A stretch of 64,000 bases of DNA, taken from assembly GCF_029227915.1 (NCBI RefSeq), contig NC_079880.1, positions 27,461,501 through 27,525,500 on the forward strand, written 5' to 3'. Positions 28,206-43,400 of this stretch are shown here, piece after piece. The stretch's first letter is position 1. Each line of letters opens with the position of its first letter. A program made the position numbers and the translations under genes. The DNA is from Hydractinia symbiolongicarpus (taxonomy: Eukaryota > Cnidaria > Hydrozoa > Anthoathecata > Hydractiniidae). The notes under the pieces are model-generated. The model was not told the origin of the DNA, made no database searches, and saw only the letters and a list, made by a program, of their open reading frames with translations.

Positions 28206-30929
28206 ATAGTGTACTCGCTGAATTCCAGCAATCATGTCGAATTAAGAAGAAGGTTATTCCTTGGAGTCCAATTGGCTCATTTATCGCATTTATAAGGTCA
28301 CAGTCCAGAATCGGTTCAACTAAGTCCCACAGTCAATCGCTTCACTGTTAAAAGTGATACAACTTAGTAATATTGGAAAAAAATCACAAAATACATGTTG
28401 GTACGAATATTTGACGCAACCATTGTATCTCAAACTGATTGATACCGCCAAGAAGTCAATGAGATGTAGTTTTTGAGAATGTCTCTATTTCTTCAGTGCG
28501 TGCTAACGGCCAGGTTTGGTTCCACAGTAAAAAAAGACTTATTTATCTAAGTTTTTGAAAAAAGCGCTACCACAGAGCATAGTGTACTCGCTGAATTTCA
28601 GCAATCATGGTGAATTAAGAAGAATGTTATTCCTTGGAGTCCAATTGGCTCATTTATCGCATTTATAAGGTCACAGTCCAGAATCAGTTCAGTTAAGTCT
28701 CACAGTCAATCGTTTCACTGTTAAAAGCGATGCAACATGGTAATAGCGGAAAAATGTCGCTAAATACATGTTGGTACGAATATGTGACGCGACCGTTGTA
28801 TCTCAAACTGATTGATACCGCCAAGAAGTCAATGAGATGTAATTTTTGAGAATGTCTCTATTTCTTCAGTGCGTGCTAACGGCCAGGATTGGTTCCATAG
28901 TAAAAAAAGACTTATTTATCTAAGTTTTTGAAAAAAGCGCTACCACAGAGAATAGTGTACTCGCTGAATTCCAGCAATCATGTTGAATTAAGAAGAATGT
29001 TATTCCTTGGAGTCCAATTGGCTCATTTATCGCACTTATAAGGTCACAGTCCAGAATCGGTTCAACTAAGTCCCACAGTCAATCGCTTCACTGTTAAAAG
29101 GGATACAACTTAGTAATATTGGAAAAAAATCACTATCATGTCAAGTTAAGAAGAATGTTATTCCTTGGAGTCCAATTGGCTCATTTATCACATTTATAAG
29201 GTCACAGTCCAGGATCAGTTCAATTAATTTCCCCTGTCAATCATTTGACTGTTTAAAGCGAGGTAACATAGTAACGTCAGAAAAACATCGCTAAGTACAT
29301 GTTGGTGCGAATATGTGACGCAACCGTCGTAAATCACACGTAATGATACTGTTAGAACGTCTATGAGATTTAGTTTTTGAAGCTGTCTCTACTTCTTCAG
29401 CGTGCGCTAACGGCTAGGATTTGTTCCACAATAAAAATGACTTATTAATCTAAATTTTTAAACAAAAGCGCTACCACAGCGCCCAGTGAAATTGCTGAGT
29501 TCCAGCAATCATGTCAAATTAAGAAGAATGTTATTTCGTGGAATCCAATTGTCTCATTTATCATATTTATAAGGTCAAAGTCCAAAATCAGTTCAATTAA
29601 TTCCCCCTGTCAATCGTTTCACTGTTTAAAGCGAGGTAACATAGTAACGTCAGAAAAACATCGCTAAGTACATGTTGGTGCAAATATGTGACGCAACCGT
29701 TGTAACTCAAACGGAATGATACCGCTAGAAGGTCATTGAAATGTAGTTTTTGAAACTGTCTCTATTTCTTCGGCGCGCGATAACGGTTAGGATTGGTCCC
29801 ACAGTAAAAAATGATTTATTTATCTAAATTTTTAAATGACGCGCTTCCACAGCGCCCAGTGTAATCGCTGATTTCCAACAATCATGTCAAAGTAAGAAGA
29901 ATGTTATTTCTTGGAGTCCAGTTGGCTCACTTATCACATTTATAAGGTCACAGGCCATAGTTAGTTCAGTTAAGTCCCACAGTCAATAATTTCATTGTTA
30001 AAAGCAATATAACTCAGTAATATCAGAAATATGTCACTAAATACATGTTGGTACGAATATGTGACGCAGCCGTTGTATCTCAAACTGATTGATACCGCCA
30101 AGAAGTCAATGAGATGTAATTTTTGAGAATGTCTCTATTTCTTCAGTGCGTGCTAACGGCCAGGATTGGTTCCATAGTAAAAAAAGACTTATTTATCTAA
30201 GTTTTTGAAAAAAGCGCTACCACAGAGCATAGTGTACTCGCTGAATTCCAGCAATCATGTCGAATTAAGAAGAATGTTATTCCTTGGAGTCCAATTGGCT
30301 CATTTATCGCACTTATAAGGTCACAGTCCAGAATCGGTTCAACTAAGTCCCACAGTCAATCGCTTCACTGTTAAAAGGGATACAACTTAGTAATATTGGA
30401 AAAAAATCACTAAATACATGTTGGTACGAATATTTGACGCAACCGTTGTATCTCAAACTGATTGATACCGCCAAGAAGTCAATGAGATGTAGTTTTTGAA
30501 AATGTCTCTATTTCTTCAGTGCGTGCTAACGGCCAGGATTGGTTCCACAGTAAAAAAAGACTTATTTATCTAAGTTTTTGAAAAAAGCACTACCACAGAG
30601 CATAGTGAACTCGCTGAATTTCAGCAATCATGTCGAATTAAGAAGAATGTTATTCCTTGGAGTCCAATTGGCTCATTTATCGCATTTATAAGGTCACAGT
30701 CCAGAATCAGTTCAGTTAAGTCTCACAGTCAATCGTTTCACTGTTAAAAGCGATGCAAAATGGTAATAGCGGAAAAATGTCGCTAAATACATGTTGGTAC
30801 GAATATGTGACGCAACCGTTGTAACTCAAAAGGACTGATACCGCTAGAAGGTCATTGCAATGTAGTTTTTGAAACTGTCTCTATTTCTTCGGCGCGCGAT
30901 GGCGGTTAGGATTTGTTCCACAATAAAAA

Positions 30930-30990
30930 TGACTTATTAATCTAAATGTCTGTTAATCTATTATTATTAATCTAAATGAAAAACATCACT
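30930..30990. repeat. Truncated monomer with AT-rich filler
   Basis: After 'caataaaaatgacttattaa' the normal second half of the monomer, about 200 bases from the 'gcgctaccac' block to the 'aatgtcag' block, is missing. In its place is a short AT-rich stretch containing three copies of 'ttaatcta', two of them followed by 'aatg'. The next normal block then follows ('catcactaagtacatg'). This looks like a deletion with slippage-type filler. Confidence 0.7.
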
Positions 30991-32999
30991 AAGTACATGT
31001 TTGTGCGAATATGTGACGCAACCGTTGTAACTCACATGTACTGATACCGTTAGAACGTCAATGAAATGCAGTTTTTGAAGATGTCTCTACTTTTTCCGCG
31101 CGCGTTAACGGCTAGGATTTGTTTCACAATAAAAAGACTTATTAATCTAAATTTTTAAATAAAGCGCTACCTCAGCGCCCAGCGAAATCGCTGAGTTCCA
31201 GGCATCATGTCAAATTAAAAAGAATGTTATTTCTTGGATTCCACATGTCTCACTTATCACAATTATAAGGTCAAAGTCCAAAATCAATTCAATTAAGTCC
31301 CAAAGTCAATCGTTTCACTATTAAATGCTATGCAACCTAGTAATGTCAGAAAAATATCGCTAAATACATGTTCGTACGAATACGTGACGCAACCGTTGTA
31401 TCTCAAACAGATTGATACCGCCAAGAAGTCAATGAGATGTAGTTTTTGAGAATACCTCTATTTTTTCGGCGCGTGCTAACGGCCAGGATTGGTCCCACAG
31501 TAAAAAAAAAGACTTACTTATCTAAACTTTTAAATAAAGGCCTACCACAGAGCCTAGCGTAATCGCTAAAATCCAGCAATCATGTCAAGTTAAGAAGAAT
31601 GTTATTCCTTGGAGTCTAATTGGCTCATTTATCACATTTATCAGGTCACAGTCCAAAATCAGTTCAATTAATTCCACCTGCCAATCGTTTGCCTGTTTAA
31701 AGCAAGGCAACATAGGAATGACAGAAAAGTATCGCTAAGTACATGTTGGTGCGAATATGTGATGCAACCGTTGTAATTCAAACGGACTGCTCCCGTTAGA
31801 AGGTCATTGAAATGTTGTTTTTGAAACTGTCTCTTCTTCTTCAGCGTGCGCTAATGGCTAGGATTTGTTCCACAATAAAAAAGACTTATTTATCTAAGTT
31901 TTTGAAAAAGCACTACCGCAGAGCATAGTGTACTCGCTGAATTCCAGCAATCATGTCGAATTAAGATGAATGTTGTTCCTTGGAGTCCAATTGGCTCATT
32001 TATCGCATTTATAAGGTCACAGTCCAGGATCAGTTCAATTAATTTCCCCTGTCAATCATTTGACTGTTTAAAGCAAGGTAACATAGTAACGTCAGAAAAA
32101 CATCGCTAAGTACATGTTGGTGCGAATATGTGACGCAACCGTCGTAAATCACACGTAATGATACTGTTAGAACGTCTATGAAATTTAGTTTTTGAAGCTG
32201 TCTCTACTTCTTCAGTGTGCGCTAACGGCTAGGATTTGTTCCACAATAAAAATGACTTATTAATCTAAATTTTTAAGCAAAAGCGCTACCACAGCGCCCA
32301 GTGAAATCGCTGAGTTCCAGCAATCATGTCAAATTAAGAAGAATGTTATTTCGTGGAATCCAATTGTCTCATTTATCATATTTATAAGGTCAAAGTCCAA
32401 AATCAGTTCAATTAATTCCCCCTGTCAATCGTTTCACTGTTTAAAGCAAGGCAACATAGTAATGTCAGAAAAGTATGGCTAAGTACATGTTGGTGCGAAT
32501 ATGTGATGCGACCATTGTAATTCAAATGGACTGCTTCCGTTAGAAGATCATTGAAATGTTGTTTTTGAAACTGTCTCTTCTTCTGCAGCGTGCGCTAACG
32601 GCTCGGATTTGTTCCACAATAAAAATGACTTATTAATCTATATTTTTAAATAAAGCGCTACCACAGCGCCCAGTGAAATCGCTGAATTCCAGGAATCATG
32701 TCAAATTAAAAAGAATGTTATTTCTTCGATTCAAAATGTCTTACTTATCACATTTATAAGGTCAAAGGCCAAAATCAGTTGAGTTAAGTCCCGCAGTCAA
32801 TCGTTTCACTGTTTAAAGCGAGGTAACATAGTAACGTCAGAAAAACATCGCTAAGTACATGTTGGTGCAAATATGTGACGCAACCGTCGTAAATCACACG
32901 AAATGATAGCGTCAGAAGGTCATTGAAATGTTGTTTTTGAAACTGTCTCTTCTTCTTCAGCGCGCGCTAACGGCTAGGATTTGTTCCACAATAAAAATG

Positions 33000-35900
33000 A
33001 CTTATTAATCTAAATTCTTAAATAAAGCGCTACCTCAGCGCCCAGCGAAATCGCTGAGTTCCAGGCATCATGTCAAATTAAAAAGAATGTTATTTCTTTT
33101 ATTCCACATGTCTCACTTATCACAATTATAAGGTCAAAGTCCAAAATCAATTCAATTAAGTCCCAAAGTCAATCGTTTCACTATTAAATGCTATGCAACC
33201 TAGTAATGTCAGAAAAATATCGCTAAATACATGTTCGTAGGAATACGTGACGCAACCGTTGTATCTCAAACAGATTGATACCGCCAAGAAGTCAATGAGA
33301 TGTAGTTTTTGAGAATGCCTTTATTTTTCCGGCGCGTGCTAACGGCCAGGATTGGTCCCACAGTAAAAAAAAAGACTTACTTATCTAAACTTTTAAATAA
33401 AGGCCTACCACAGAGCCTAGCGTAATCGCTAAAATCCAGCAATCATGTCAAGTTAAGAAGAATGTTATTCCTTGGAGTCTAATTGGCTCATTTATCACAT
33501 TTATCAGGTCACAGTCCAAAATCAGTTCAATTAATTCCACCTGCCAATCGTTTGCCTGTTTAAAGCAAGGCAACATAGTAATGTCAGAAAAGTATCGCTA
33601 AGTACATGTTGGTGCGAATACGTGATGCAACCGTTGTAATTCAAACGGACTGCTCCCGTTAGAAGGTCATTGAAATGTTGTTTTTGAAACTGTCTCTTCT
33701 TCTTCAGCGTGCGCTAATGGCTAGGATTTGTTCAACAATAAAAATGACTTATTAATCTATATTTTTAAATAAAGCGCTACCACAGCGCCCAGTGAAGTCG
33801 CTGAGTTCCAGGAATCATGTCAAATTAAAAAGAATGTTATTTCTTCGATTCCAAATGTCTCACTTATCACATTTATAAGGTCAAAATCCAATATCAGTTG
33901 AGTTAAGTCCCCCAGTCAATCGTTTCACTGTTTAAAGCCAGGCAACATACTAATGTCAGGAAAACATCGCTAAGTACATGTTTGTGCGAATATGTGACGC
34001 AACCGTTGTAACTCACATGTACTGATAGCGTTAGAACGTCAATGAAATGTAGTTTTTGAAGCTGTCTGTACTTCTTCAGCGCGCGCTAACGGCAAGGATT
34101 TGTTTCACAATAAAAATGACTTATTAATCTAAATTTTTAAATAGAGCGCTACCACAGCGCCCAGTGTAATCGCAGAGTTCCAGCAATCATGTAAAATTAA
34201 GAAGAATGTTATTTCTTGGAGTCCAATTGTCTCATTTATCATATTTATAAAGTGAAAGTCCAAAATCAGTTTAGATAAGTCCCACAGTCAATGGTTTCAC
34301 TGTTAAAAGCGAGGCAACATAGTAATGTCAGAAAAATATCGCTACGTACATGTTGGTGCGAATATGTGACGCAACCGTTGTAACTCACATGTACTGAAAC
34401 CGTCAGAACGTCAATGATATGTAGCTTTTGAAGCTCTCTCTACTTCTTCAGCGCGCGCTAACGGCTAGGATTTGTTTCACAATTAAAATGACTTATTAAT
34501 CTTAATTTTTAAACAAAAGCGCTACCACAGCGCCAAGTGAAATCGCTGAGTTCAAGGAATCATGTCAACTTAAAAAGAATGTTATTTCTTGGAATCCAAC
34601 TGTCTCACTTGTCACAATTATAAGGTCAAAGTCCAAAATCAATTCAATTAAGTCCCAAAGTCAATCGTTTCACTATTAAAAGCTATGCAACCTAGTAATG
34701 TCTGAAAAATATTGCTAAATACATGTTCGTACGAATACGTGACGCAATCGTTGTAACTCACATGTACTGAAACCGTCAGAACGTCAATGATATGTAGCTT
34801 TTGAAGCTCTCTCTACTCCTTCAGCGCGCGCTAACGGCTAGGATTTATTCCACAATAAAAATGACTTATTAATCTTAATTTTTAAACAAAAGCGCTACCA
34901 CAGCGCCAAGTGAAATCGCTGAGTTCCAGGAATCATTTCAACTTAAAAAGAATGTTATTTCTTGGAATCCAACTGTCTCACTTGTCACAATTATAAGGTC
35001 AAAGTCCAAAATCAATTCAAATAAGTCCCAAAGTCAATCGTTTCACTATTAAAAGCTATGCAACCTAGTAATGTCTGAAAAATATTGCTAAATACATGTT
35101 CGTACAAATACGTGACGCAATCGTTGTAACTCAAACGGACTGCTCCCGTTAGAAGGTCATTGAAATGTTGTTTTCGAAACTGTCTCTACTTCTTCAGCGC
35201 GCGCTAACGGCTAGGATTTGTTTCACAATAAAAATGACTTATTAATCTAAATTTTTAAATGAAGCGCTACCTCAGTGCCAAGTGAAATCGCTGACTACAA
35301 GCAATGATGTCATATTAAGAAGAATGTTATTTCTTGGAGTCGAATTGTCTCATTTATCACATTTATAAGGTCAAAGTACAAAATCAGTTTAATTAAGTCC
35401 CACAGTCAATGGTTTCACTGTTAAAAGCGGTGCAACCTAGTAATGTCATAAACCTATCGCTGAGTACATGTTGGTACGAATATGTGACGCAACCGTTGTA
35501 ACTCAAACGGACTGCTCGCGTTAGAAGGTCATAGAAATGTTGCTCTTCAAACTGTCTCTATATTTTTAGCGCGTGCTAACGGCTAGGATTGGTCCCACAG
35601 TAAAAAATGACTTATTTACCTAATTTTTGAATAATGCGCTACCACAGCGGCCAGTGCAAGCGCAGAGTTCCGGCAATCATGTCAAATTAAGAAGAATGTT
35701 ATTTCTTCGATTCCAAATGTCTCACTTATCACATTTATAAGGTCAAAATCCAATATCAGTTGAGTTAAGTCCCCCAGTCAATCGTTTCACTGTTTAAAGC
35801 CAGGCAACATACTAATGTCAGGAAAACATCGCTAAGTACATGTTTGTGCGAATATGTGACGCAACCGTTGTAACTCACATGTACTGATAGCGTTAGAACG

Positions 35901-38900
35901 TCAATGAAATGTAGTTTTTGAAGCTGTCTGTACTTCTTCAGCGCGCGCTAACGGCAAGGATTTGTTTCACAATAAAAATGACTTATTAATCTAAATTTTT
36001 AAATAGAGCGCTACCACAGCGCCCAGTGTAATCGCAGAGTTCCAGCAATCATGTAAAATTAAGAAGAATGTTATTTCTTGGAGTCCAATTGTCTCATTTA
36101 TCATATTTATAAAGTGAAAGTCCAAAATCAGTTTAGATAAGTCCCACAGTCAATGGTTTCACTGTTAAAAGCGAGGCAACATAGTAATGTCAGAAAAATA
36201 TCGCTACGTACATGTTGGTGCGAATATGTGACGCAACCGTTGTAACTCACATGTACTGAAACCGTCAGAACGTCAATGATATGTAGCTTTTGAAGCTCTC
36301 TCTACTTCTTCAGCGCGCGCTAACGGCTAGGATTTGTTTCACAATTAAAATGACTTATTAATCTTAATTTTTAAACAAAAGCGCTACCACAGCGCCAAGT
36401 GAAATCGCTGAGTTCAAGGAATCATGTCAACTTAAAAAGAATGTTATTTCTTGGAATCCAACTGTCTCACTTGTCACAATTATAAGGTCAAAGTCCAAAA
36501 TCAATTCAATTAAGTCCCAAAGTCAATCGTTTCACTATTAAAAGCTATGCAACCTAGTAATGTCTGAAAAATATTGCTAAATACATGTTCGTACGAATAC
36601 GTGCCGCAATCGTTGTAACTCACATGTACTGAAACCGTCAGAACGTCAATGATATGTAGCTTTTGAAGCTCTCTCTACTTCTTCAGCGCGCGCTAACGGC
36701 TAGGATTTATTCCACAATAAAAATGACTTATTAATCTTAATTTTTAAACAAAAGCGCTACCACAGCGCCAAGTGAAATCGCTGAGTTCCAGGAATCATGT
36801 CAACTTAAAAAGAATGTTATTTCTTGGAATCCAACTGTCTCACTTGTCACAATTATAAGGTCAAAGTCCAAAATCAATTCAAATAAGTCCCAAAGTCAAT
36901 CGTTTCACTATTAAAAGCTATGCAACCTAGTAATGTCTGAAAAATATTGCTAAATACATGTTCGTACAAATACGTGACGCAATCGTTGTAACTCAAACGG
37001 ACTGCTCCCGTTAGAAGGTCATTGAAATGTTGTTTTCGAAACTGTCTCTACTTCTTCAGCGCGCGCTAACGGCTAGGATTTGTTTCACAATAAAATGACT
37101 TATTAATCTAAATTTTTAAATGAAGCGCTACCTCAGCGCCAAGTGAAATCGCTGACTACAAGCAATGATGTCATATTAAGAAGAATGTTATTTCTTGGAG
37201 TCCAAATGTCTCATTTATCACATTTATAAGGTCAAAGTACAAAATCAGTTTAATTAAGTCCCACAGTCAATGGTTTCACTGTTAAAAGCGGTGCAACCTA
37301 GTAATGTCATAAACCTATCGCTGAGTACATGTTGGTACGAATATGTGACGCAACCGTTGTAACTCAAACGGACTGCTCGCGTTAGAAGGTCATTGAAATG
37401 TTGTTTCCGAAACTGTCTCTACTTCTTCAGCGCGCGCTAACGGCTAGGATTTGTTTCACAATAAAAATGACTTATTAATCTAAGTTTTTAAATAAAGCGC
37501 TACCACAACGCCCAGTGAAATCGCTGAGTTCCAGGAATCATGTCAAATTAAAAAGAATGTTATTTCTTGGTATCCACATGTCTCACTTATCACAATTATA
37601 AAGTCAAAGTCCAAAATCAATTCAATTAAGTCCCAAAGTCAATCGTTTCACTATTAAATGCTATATAACCTAGTAATGTCAGGAAAATATCGCTAAATAC
37701 ATGTTCGTACGAATACGTGACGCAACCGTTGTATCTCAAACGGATTGATACCGCCAAGAAGTCAATGAGATGTAGTTTTTGAGAATGCCTCTATTTTTTC
37801 GGCGCGTGCTAACGGCCAGGATTGGTCCCACAGTAAAAAAAAAGACTTACTTATCTAAACTTTAAAATAAAGGCCTACCACAGAGCCTAGCGTAATCGCT
37901 AAAATCCAGCAATCATGTCAAGTTAAGAAGAATGTTATTCCTTGGAGTCTAGTTGGCTCATTTATCACATTTATCAGGTCACAGTCCAAAATCAGTTCAA
38001 TTAATTCCACCTGTCAATCGTTTGCCTGTTTAAAGCAAGGCAACATAGTAATGTCAGAAAAGTATCGCTAAGTACATGTAGGGAGGAATATGTGACGCAG
38101 CAGTTGTAACTCAAACGGATTGATACCGTTAGAAAGTCAATAAAATGTAGTTTTTGAAACTGTTGTTATTTTTTCAGCGCGCGCTAACGGCTAGGATTTG
38201 TTCCACAATAAAAATGACTTATTAATCTAAATTCTTAAATAAAGCGCTACCTCAGCGCCCAGCGAAATCGCTGAGTTCCAGGCATCATGTCAAATTAAAA
38301 AGAATGTTATTTCTTTTATTCCACATGTCTCACTTATCACAATTATAAGGTCAAAGTCCAAAATCAATTCAATTAAGTCCCAAAGTCAATCGTTTCACTA
38401 TTAAATGCTATGCAACCTAGTAATGTCAGAAAAATATCGCTAAATACATGTTCGTAGGAATACGTGACGCAACCGTTGTATCTCAAACAGATTGATACCG
38501 CCAAGAAGTCAATGAGATGTAGTTTTTGAGAATGCCTCTATTTTTCCGGCGCGTGCTAACGGCCAGGATTGGTCCCACAGTAAAAAAAAAGACTTACTTA
38601 TCTAAACTTTTAAATAAAGGCCTACCACAGAGCCTAGCGTAATCGCTAAAATCCAGCAATCATGTCAAGTTAAGAAGATTGTTATTCCTTGGAGTCTAAT
38701 TGGCTCATTTATCACATTTATCAGGTCACAGTCCAAAATCAGTTCAATTAATTCCACCTGCCAATCGTTTGCCTGTTTAAAGCAAGGCAACATAGTAATG
38801 TCAGAAAAGTATCGCTAAGTACATGTTGGTGCGAATACGTGATGCAACCGTTGTAATTCAAACGGACTGCTCCCGTTAGAAGGTCATTGAAATGTTGTTT

Positions 38901-41900
38901 TTGAAACTGTCTCTTCTTCTTCAGCGTGCGCTAATGGCTAGGATTTGTTCAACAATAAAAATGACTTATTAATCTATATTTTTAAATAAAGCGCTACCAC
39001 AGCGCCCAGTGAAGTCGCTGAGTTCCAGGAATCATGTCAAATTAAAAAGAATGTTATTTCTTCGATTCCAAATGTCTCACTTATCACATTTATAAGGTCA
39101 AAATCCAATATCAGTTGAGTTAAGTCCCCCAGTCAATCGTTTCACTGTTTAAAGCCAGGCAACATACTAATGTCAGGAAAACATCGCTAAGTACATGTTT
39201 GTGCGAATATGTGACGCAACCGTTGTAACTCACATGTACTGATAGCGTTAGAACGTCAATGAAATGTAGTTTTTGAAGCTGTCTGTACTTCTTCAGCGCG
39301 CGCTAACGGCAAGGATTTGTTTCACAATAAAAATGACTTATTAATCTAAATTTTTAAATAGAGCGCTACCACAGCGCCCAGTGTAATCGCAGAGTTCCAG
39401 CAATCATGTAAAATTAAGAAGAATGTTATTTCTTGGAGTCCAATTGTCTCATTTATCATATTTATAAAGTGAAAGTCCAAAATCAGTTTAGATAAGTCCC
39501 ACAGTCAATGGTTTCACTGTTAAAAGCGAGGCAACATAGTAATGTCAGAAAAATATCGCTACGTACATGTTGGTGCGAATATGTGACGCAACCGTTGTAA
39601 CTCACATGTACTGAAACCGTCAGAACGTCAATGATATGTAGCTTTTGAAGCTCTCTCTACTTCTTCAGCGCGCGCTAACGGCTAGGATTTGTTTCACAAT
39701 TAAAATGACTTATTAATCTTAATTTTTAAACAAAAGCGCTACCACAGCGCCAAGTGAAATCGCTGAGTTCAAGGAATCATGTCAACTTAAAAAGAATGTT
39801 ATTTCTTGGAATCCAACTGTCTCACTTGTCACAATTATAAGGTCAAAGTCCAAAATCAATTCAATTAAGTCCCAAAGTCAATCGTTTCACTATTAAAAGC
39901 TATGCAACCTAGTAATGTCTGAAAAATATTGCTAAATACATGTTCGTACGAATACGTGACGCAATCGTTGTAACTCACATGTACTGAAACCGTCAGAACG
40001 TCAATGATATGTAGCTTTTGAAGCTCTCTCTACTTCTTCAACGCGCGCTAACGGCTAGGATTTATTCCACAATAAAAATGACTTATTAATCTTAATTTTT
40101 AAGCAAAAGCGCTACCACAGCGCCAAGTGAAATCGCTGAGTTCCAGGAATCATGTCAACTTAAAAAGAATGTTATTTCTTGGAATCCAACTGTCTCACTT
40201 GTCACAATTATAAGGTCAAAGTCCAAAATCAATTCAAATAAGTCCCAAAGTCAATCGTTTCACTATTAAAAGCTATGCAACCTAGTAATGTCTGAAAAAT
40301 ATTGCTAAATACATGTTCGTACAAATACGTGACGCAATCGTTGTAACTCAAACGGACTGCTCCCGTTAGAAGGTCATTGAAATGTTGTTTTCGAAACTGT
40401 CTCTACTTCTTCAGCGCGCGCTAACGGCTAGGATTTGTTTCACAATAAAAATGACTTATTAATCTAAATTTTTAAATGAAGCGCTACCTCAGCGCCAAGT
40501 GAAATCGCTGACTACAAGCAATGATGTCATATTAAGAAGAATGTTATTTCTTGGAGTCCAATTGTCTCATTTATCACATTTATAAGGTCAAAGTACAAAA
40601 TCAGTTTAATTAAGTCCCACAGTCAATGGTTTCACTGTTAAAAGCGGTGCAACCTAGTAATGTCATAAACCTATCGCTGAGTACATGTTGGTACGAATAT
40701 GTGACGCAACCGTTGTAACTCAAACGGACTGCTCGCGTTAGAAGGTCATAGAAATGTTGCTCTTCAAACTGTCTCTATATTTTTAGCGTGCTTACGGCTA
40801 GGATTGGTCCCACAGTAAAAAATGACTTATTTACCTAATTTTTGAATAATGCGCTACCACAGCGGCCAGTGCAAGCGCAGAGTTCCGGCAATCATGTCAA
40901 ATTAAGAAGAATGTTATTTCTTGGAGTCCAATTGTCTCATTTATCATATTTATAAAGTGAAAGTCCAAAATCAGTTTAGATAAGTCCCACAGTCAATGGT
41001 TTCACTGTTAAAAGCGAGGCAACATAGTAATGTCAGAAAAATATCGCTACGTACATGTTGGTGCGAATATGTGACGCAACCGTTGTAACTCACATGTACT
41101 GAAACCGTCAGAACGTCAATGATATGTAGCTTTTGAAGCTCTCTCTACTTCTTCAGCGCGCGCTAACGGCTAGGATTTGTTTCACAATTAAAATGACTTA
41201 TTAATCTTAATTTTTAAACAAAAGCGCTACCACAGCGCCAAGTGAAATCGCTGAGTTCCAGGAATCATGTCAACTTAAAAAGAATGTTATTTCTTGGAAT
41301 CCAACTGTCTCACTTGTCACAATTATAAGGTCAAAGTCCAAAATCAATTCAATTAAGTCCCAAAGTCAATCGTTTCACTATTAAAAGCTATGCAACCTAG
41401 TAATGTCTGAAAAATATTGCTAAATACATGTTCGTACGAATACGTGACGCAATCGTTGTAACTCAAACGGACTGCTCCCGTTAGAAGGTCATTGAAATGT
41501 TGTTTTTGAAACTGTCTCTACTTCTTCAGCGCGCGCTAACGGCTAGGATTTGTTTCACAATAAAAATGACTTATTAATCTAAATTTTTAAATGAAGCGCT
41601 ACCTCAGCGCCAAGTGAAATCGCTGACTACAAGCAATGATGTCATATTAAGAAAAATGTTATTTCTTGGAGTCCAATTGTCTCATTTATCACATTTATAA
41701 GGTCAAAGTACAAAATCAGTTTAATTAAGTCCCACAGTCAATGGTTTCACTGTTAAAAGCGGTGCAACCTAGTAATGTCATAAACCTATCGCTGAGTACA
41801 TGTTGGTACGAATATGTGACGCAACCGTTGTAACTCAAACGGACTGCTCCCGTTAGAAGGTCATTGAAATGTTGTTTCCGAAACTGTCTCTACTTCTTCA

Positions 41901-43400
41901 GCGCGCGCTAACGGCTAGGATTTGTTTCACAATAAAAATGACTTATTAATCTAAGTTTTTAAATAAAGCGCTACCACAACGCCCAGTGAAATCGCTGAGT
42001 TCCAGGAATCATGTCAAATTAAAAAGAATGTTATTTCTTGGTATCCACATGTCTCACTTATCACAATTATAAAGTCAAAGTCCAAAATCAATTCAATTAA
42101 GTCCCAAAGTCAATCGTTTCACTATTAAATGCTATATAACCTAGTAATGTCAGAAAAATATCGCTAAATACATGTTCGTACGAATACGTGACGCAACCGT
42201 TGTATCTCAAACGGATTGATACCGCCCAGAAGTCAATGAGATGTAGTTTTTGAGAATGCCTCTATTTTTTCGGCGCGTGCTAACGGCCAGGATTGGTCCC
42301 ACAGTAAAAAAAAAGACTTACTTATCTAAACTTTAAAATAAAGGCCTACCACAGAGCCTAGCGTAATCGCTAAAATCCAGCAATCATGTCAAGTTAAGAA
42401 GAATGTTATTCCTTGGAGTCTAGTTGGCTCATTTATCACATTTATCAGGTCACAGTCCAAAATCAGTTCAATTAATTCCACCTGTCAATCGTTTGCCTGT
42501 TTAAAGCAAGGCAACATAGTAATGTCAGAAAAGTATCGCTAAGTACATGTAGGGAGGAATATGTGACGCAGCAGTTGTAACTCAAACGGATTGATACCGT
42601 TAGAAAGTCAATAAAATGTAGTTTTTGAAACTGTTGCTATTTTTTCAGTGCGTGCTAACGGCCAGGATTTGTTTCACAATAAAAATGACTTATTAATCTA
42701 TATTTTTAAATAAAGCGCTACCACAGCGCCCAGTGAAGTCGCTGAGTTCCAGGAATCATGTCAAATTAGAAAGAATGTTATTTCTTCGATTCCAAATGTC
42801 TCACTTATCACATTTATAAGGTCAAAATCCAATATTAGTTGAGTTAAGTCCCCCAGTCAATCGTTTCACTGTTTAAAGGCAGGCAACATACTAATGTCAG
42901 GAAAACATCGCTAAGTACATGTTTGTGCGAATATGTGACGCAACCGTTGTAACTCACATGTACTGATAGCGTTAGAACGTCAATGAAATGTAGTTTTTGA
43001 AGCTGTCTCTACTTCTTCAGCGCGCGCTAACGGCAAGGATTTGTTTCACAATAAAAATGACTTATTAATCTAAATTTTTAAATAGAGCGCTACCACAGCG
43101 CCCAGTGTAATTGCAGAGTTCCAGCAATCATGTAAAATTAAGAAGAATGTTATTTCTTGGAGTCCAATTGTCTTATTTATCATATTTATAAAGTGAAAGT
43201 CCAAAAATCAGTTTAATTAAGTCCCACAGTCAATGGTTTCACTGTTAAAAGCGAGGCAACATAGTAATGTCAGAAAAATATCGCTACGTACATGTTGGTG
43301 CGAATATGTGACGCAACCTTTGTAACTCACATGTACTGATACCGTCAGAACGTCAATGATATGTAGCTTTTGAAGCTCTCTCTACTTCTTCAGCGCGCGC
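33000..43400. repeat. Large higher-order repeats, 4,471 and 5,217 bp
   Basis: Landmarks in subfamily B recur over many monomers. 'attccacatg' lies at 33,101 and 38,318, and 'aggcctacca' at 33,401 and 38,618, both 5,217 apart (14 monomers). 'tatccacat' lies at 37,571 and 42,042, and 'gggagg' at 38,081 and 42,552, both 4,471 apart (12 monomers). The two spacings suggest that one higher-order copy lost two monomers. Confidence 0.82.

Larger units (their letters stand above)
1..29134. repeat. Satellite subfamily A
   Basis: Monomers in this part typically read 'ccacagtaaaaaa.gactta' followed by 'tttatctaa', and 'tcactgttaaaagcgat' before the next unit. Two alternating flavours occur. One has 'cagtgcgtgctaacggccag', the other 'cggcgcgcgataacggctag'. 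This flavour mixing, rather than random divergence, produces the higher-order blocks listed separately. The part ends at a monomer with an internal deletion at about 29,135. Confidence 0.85.
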
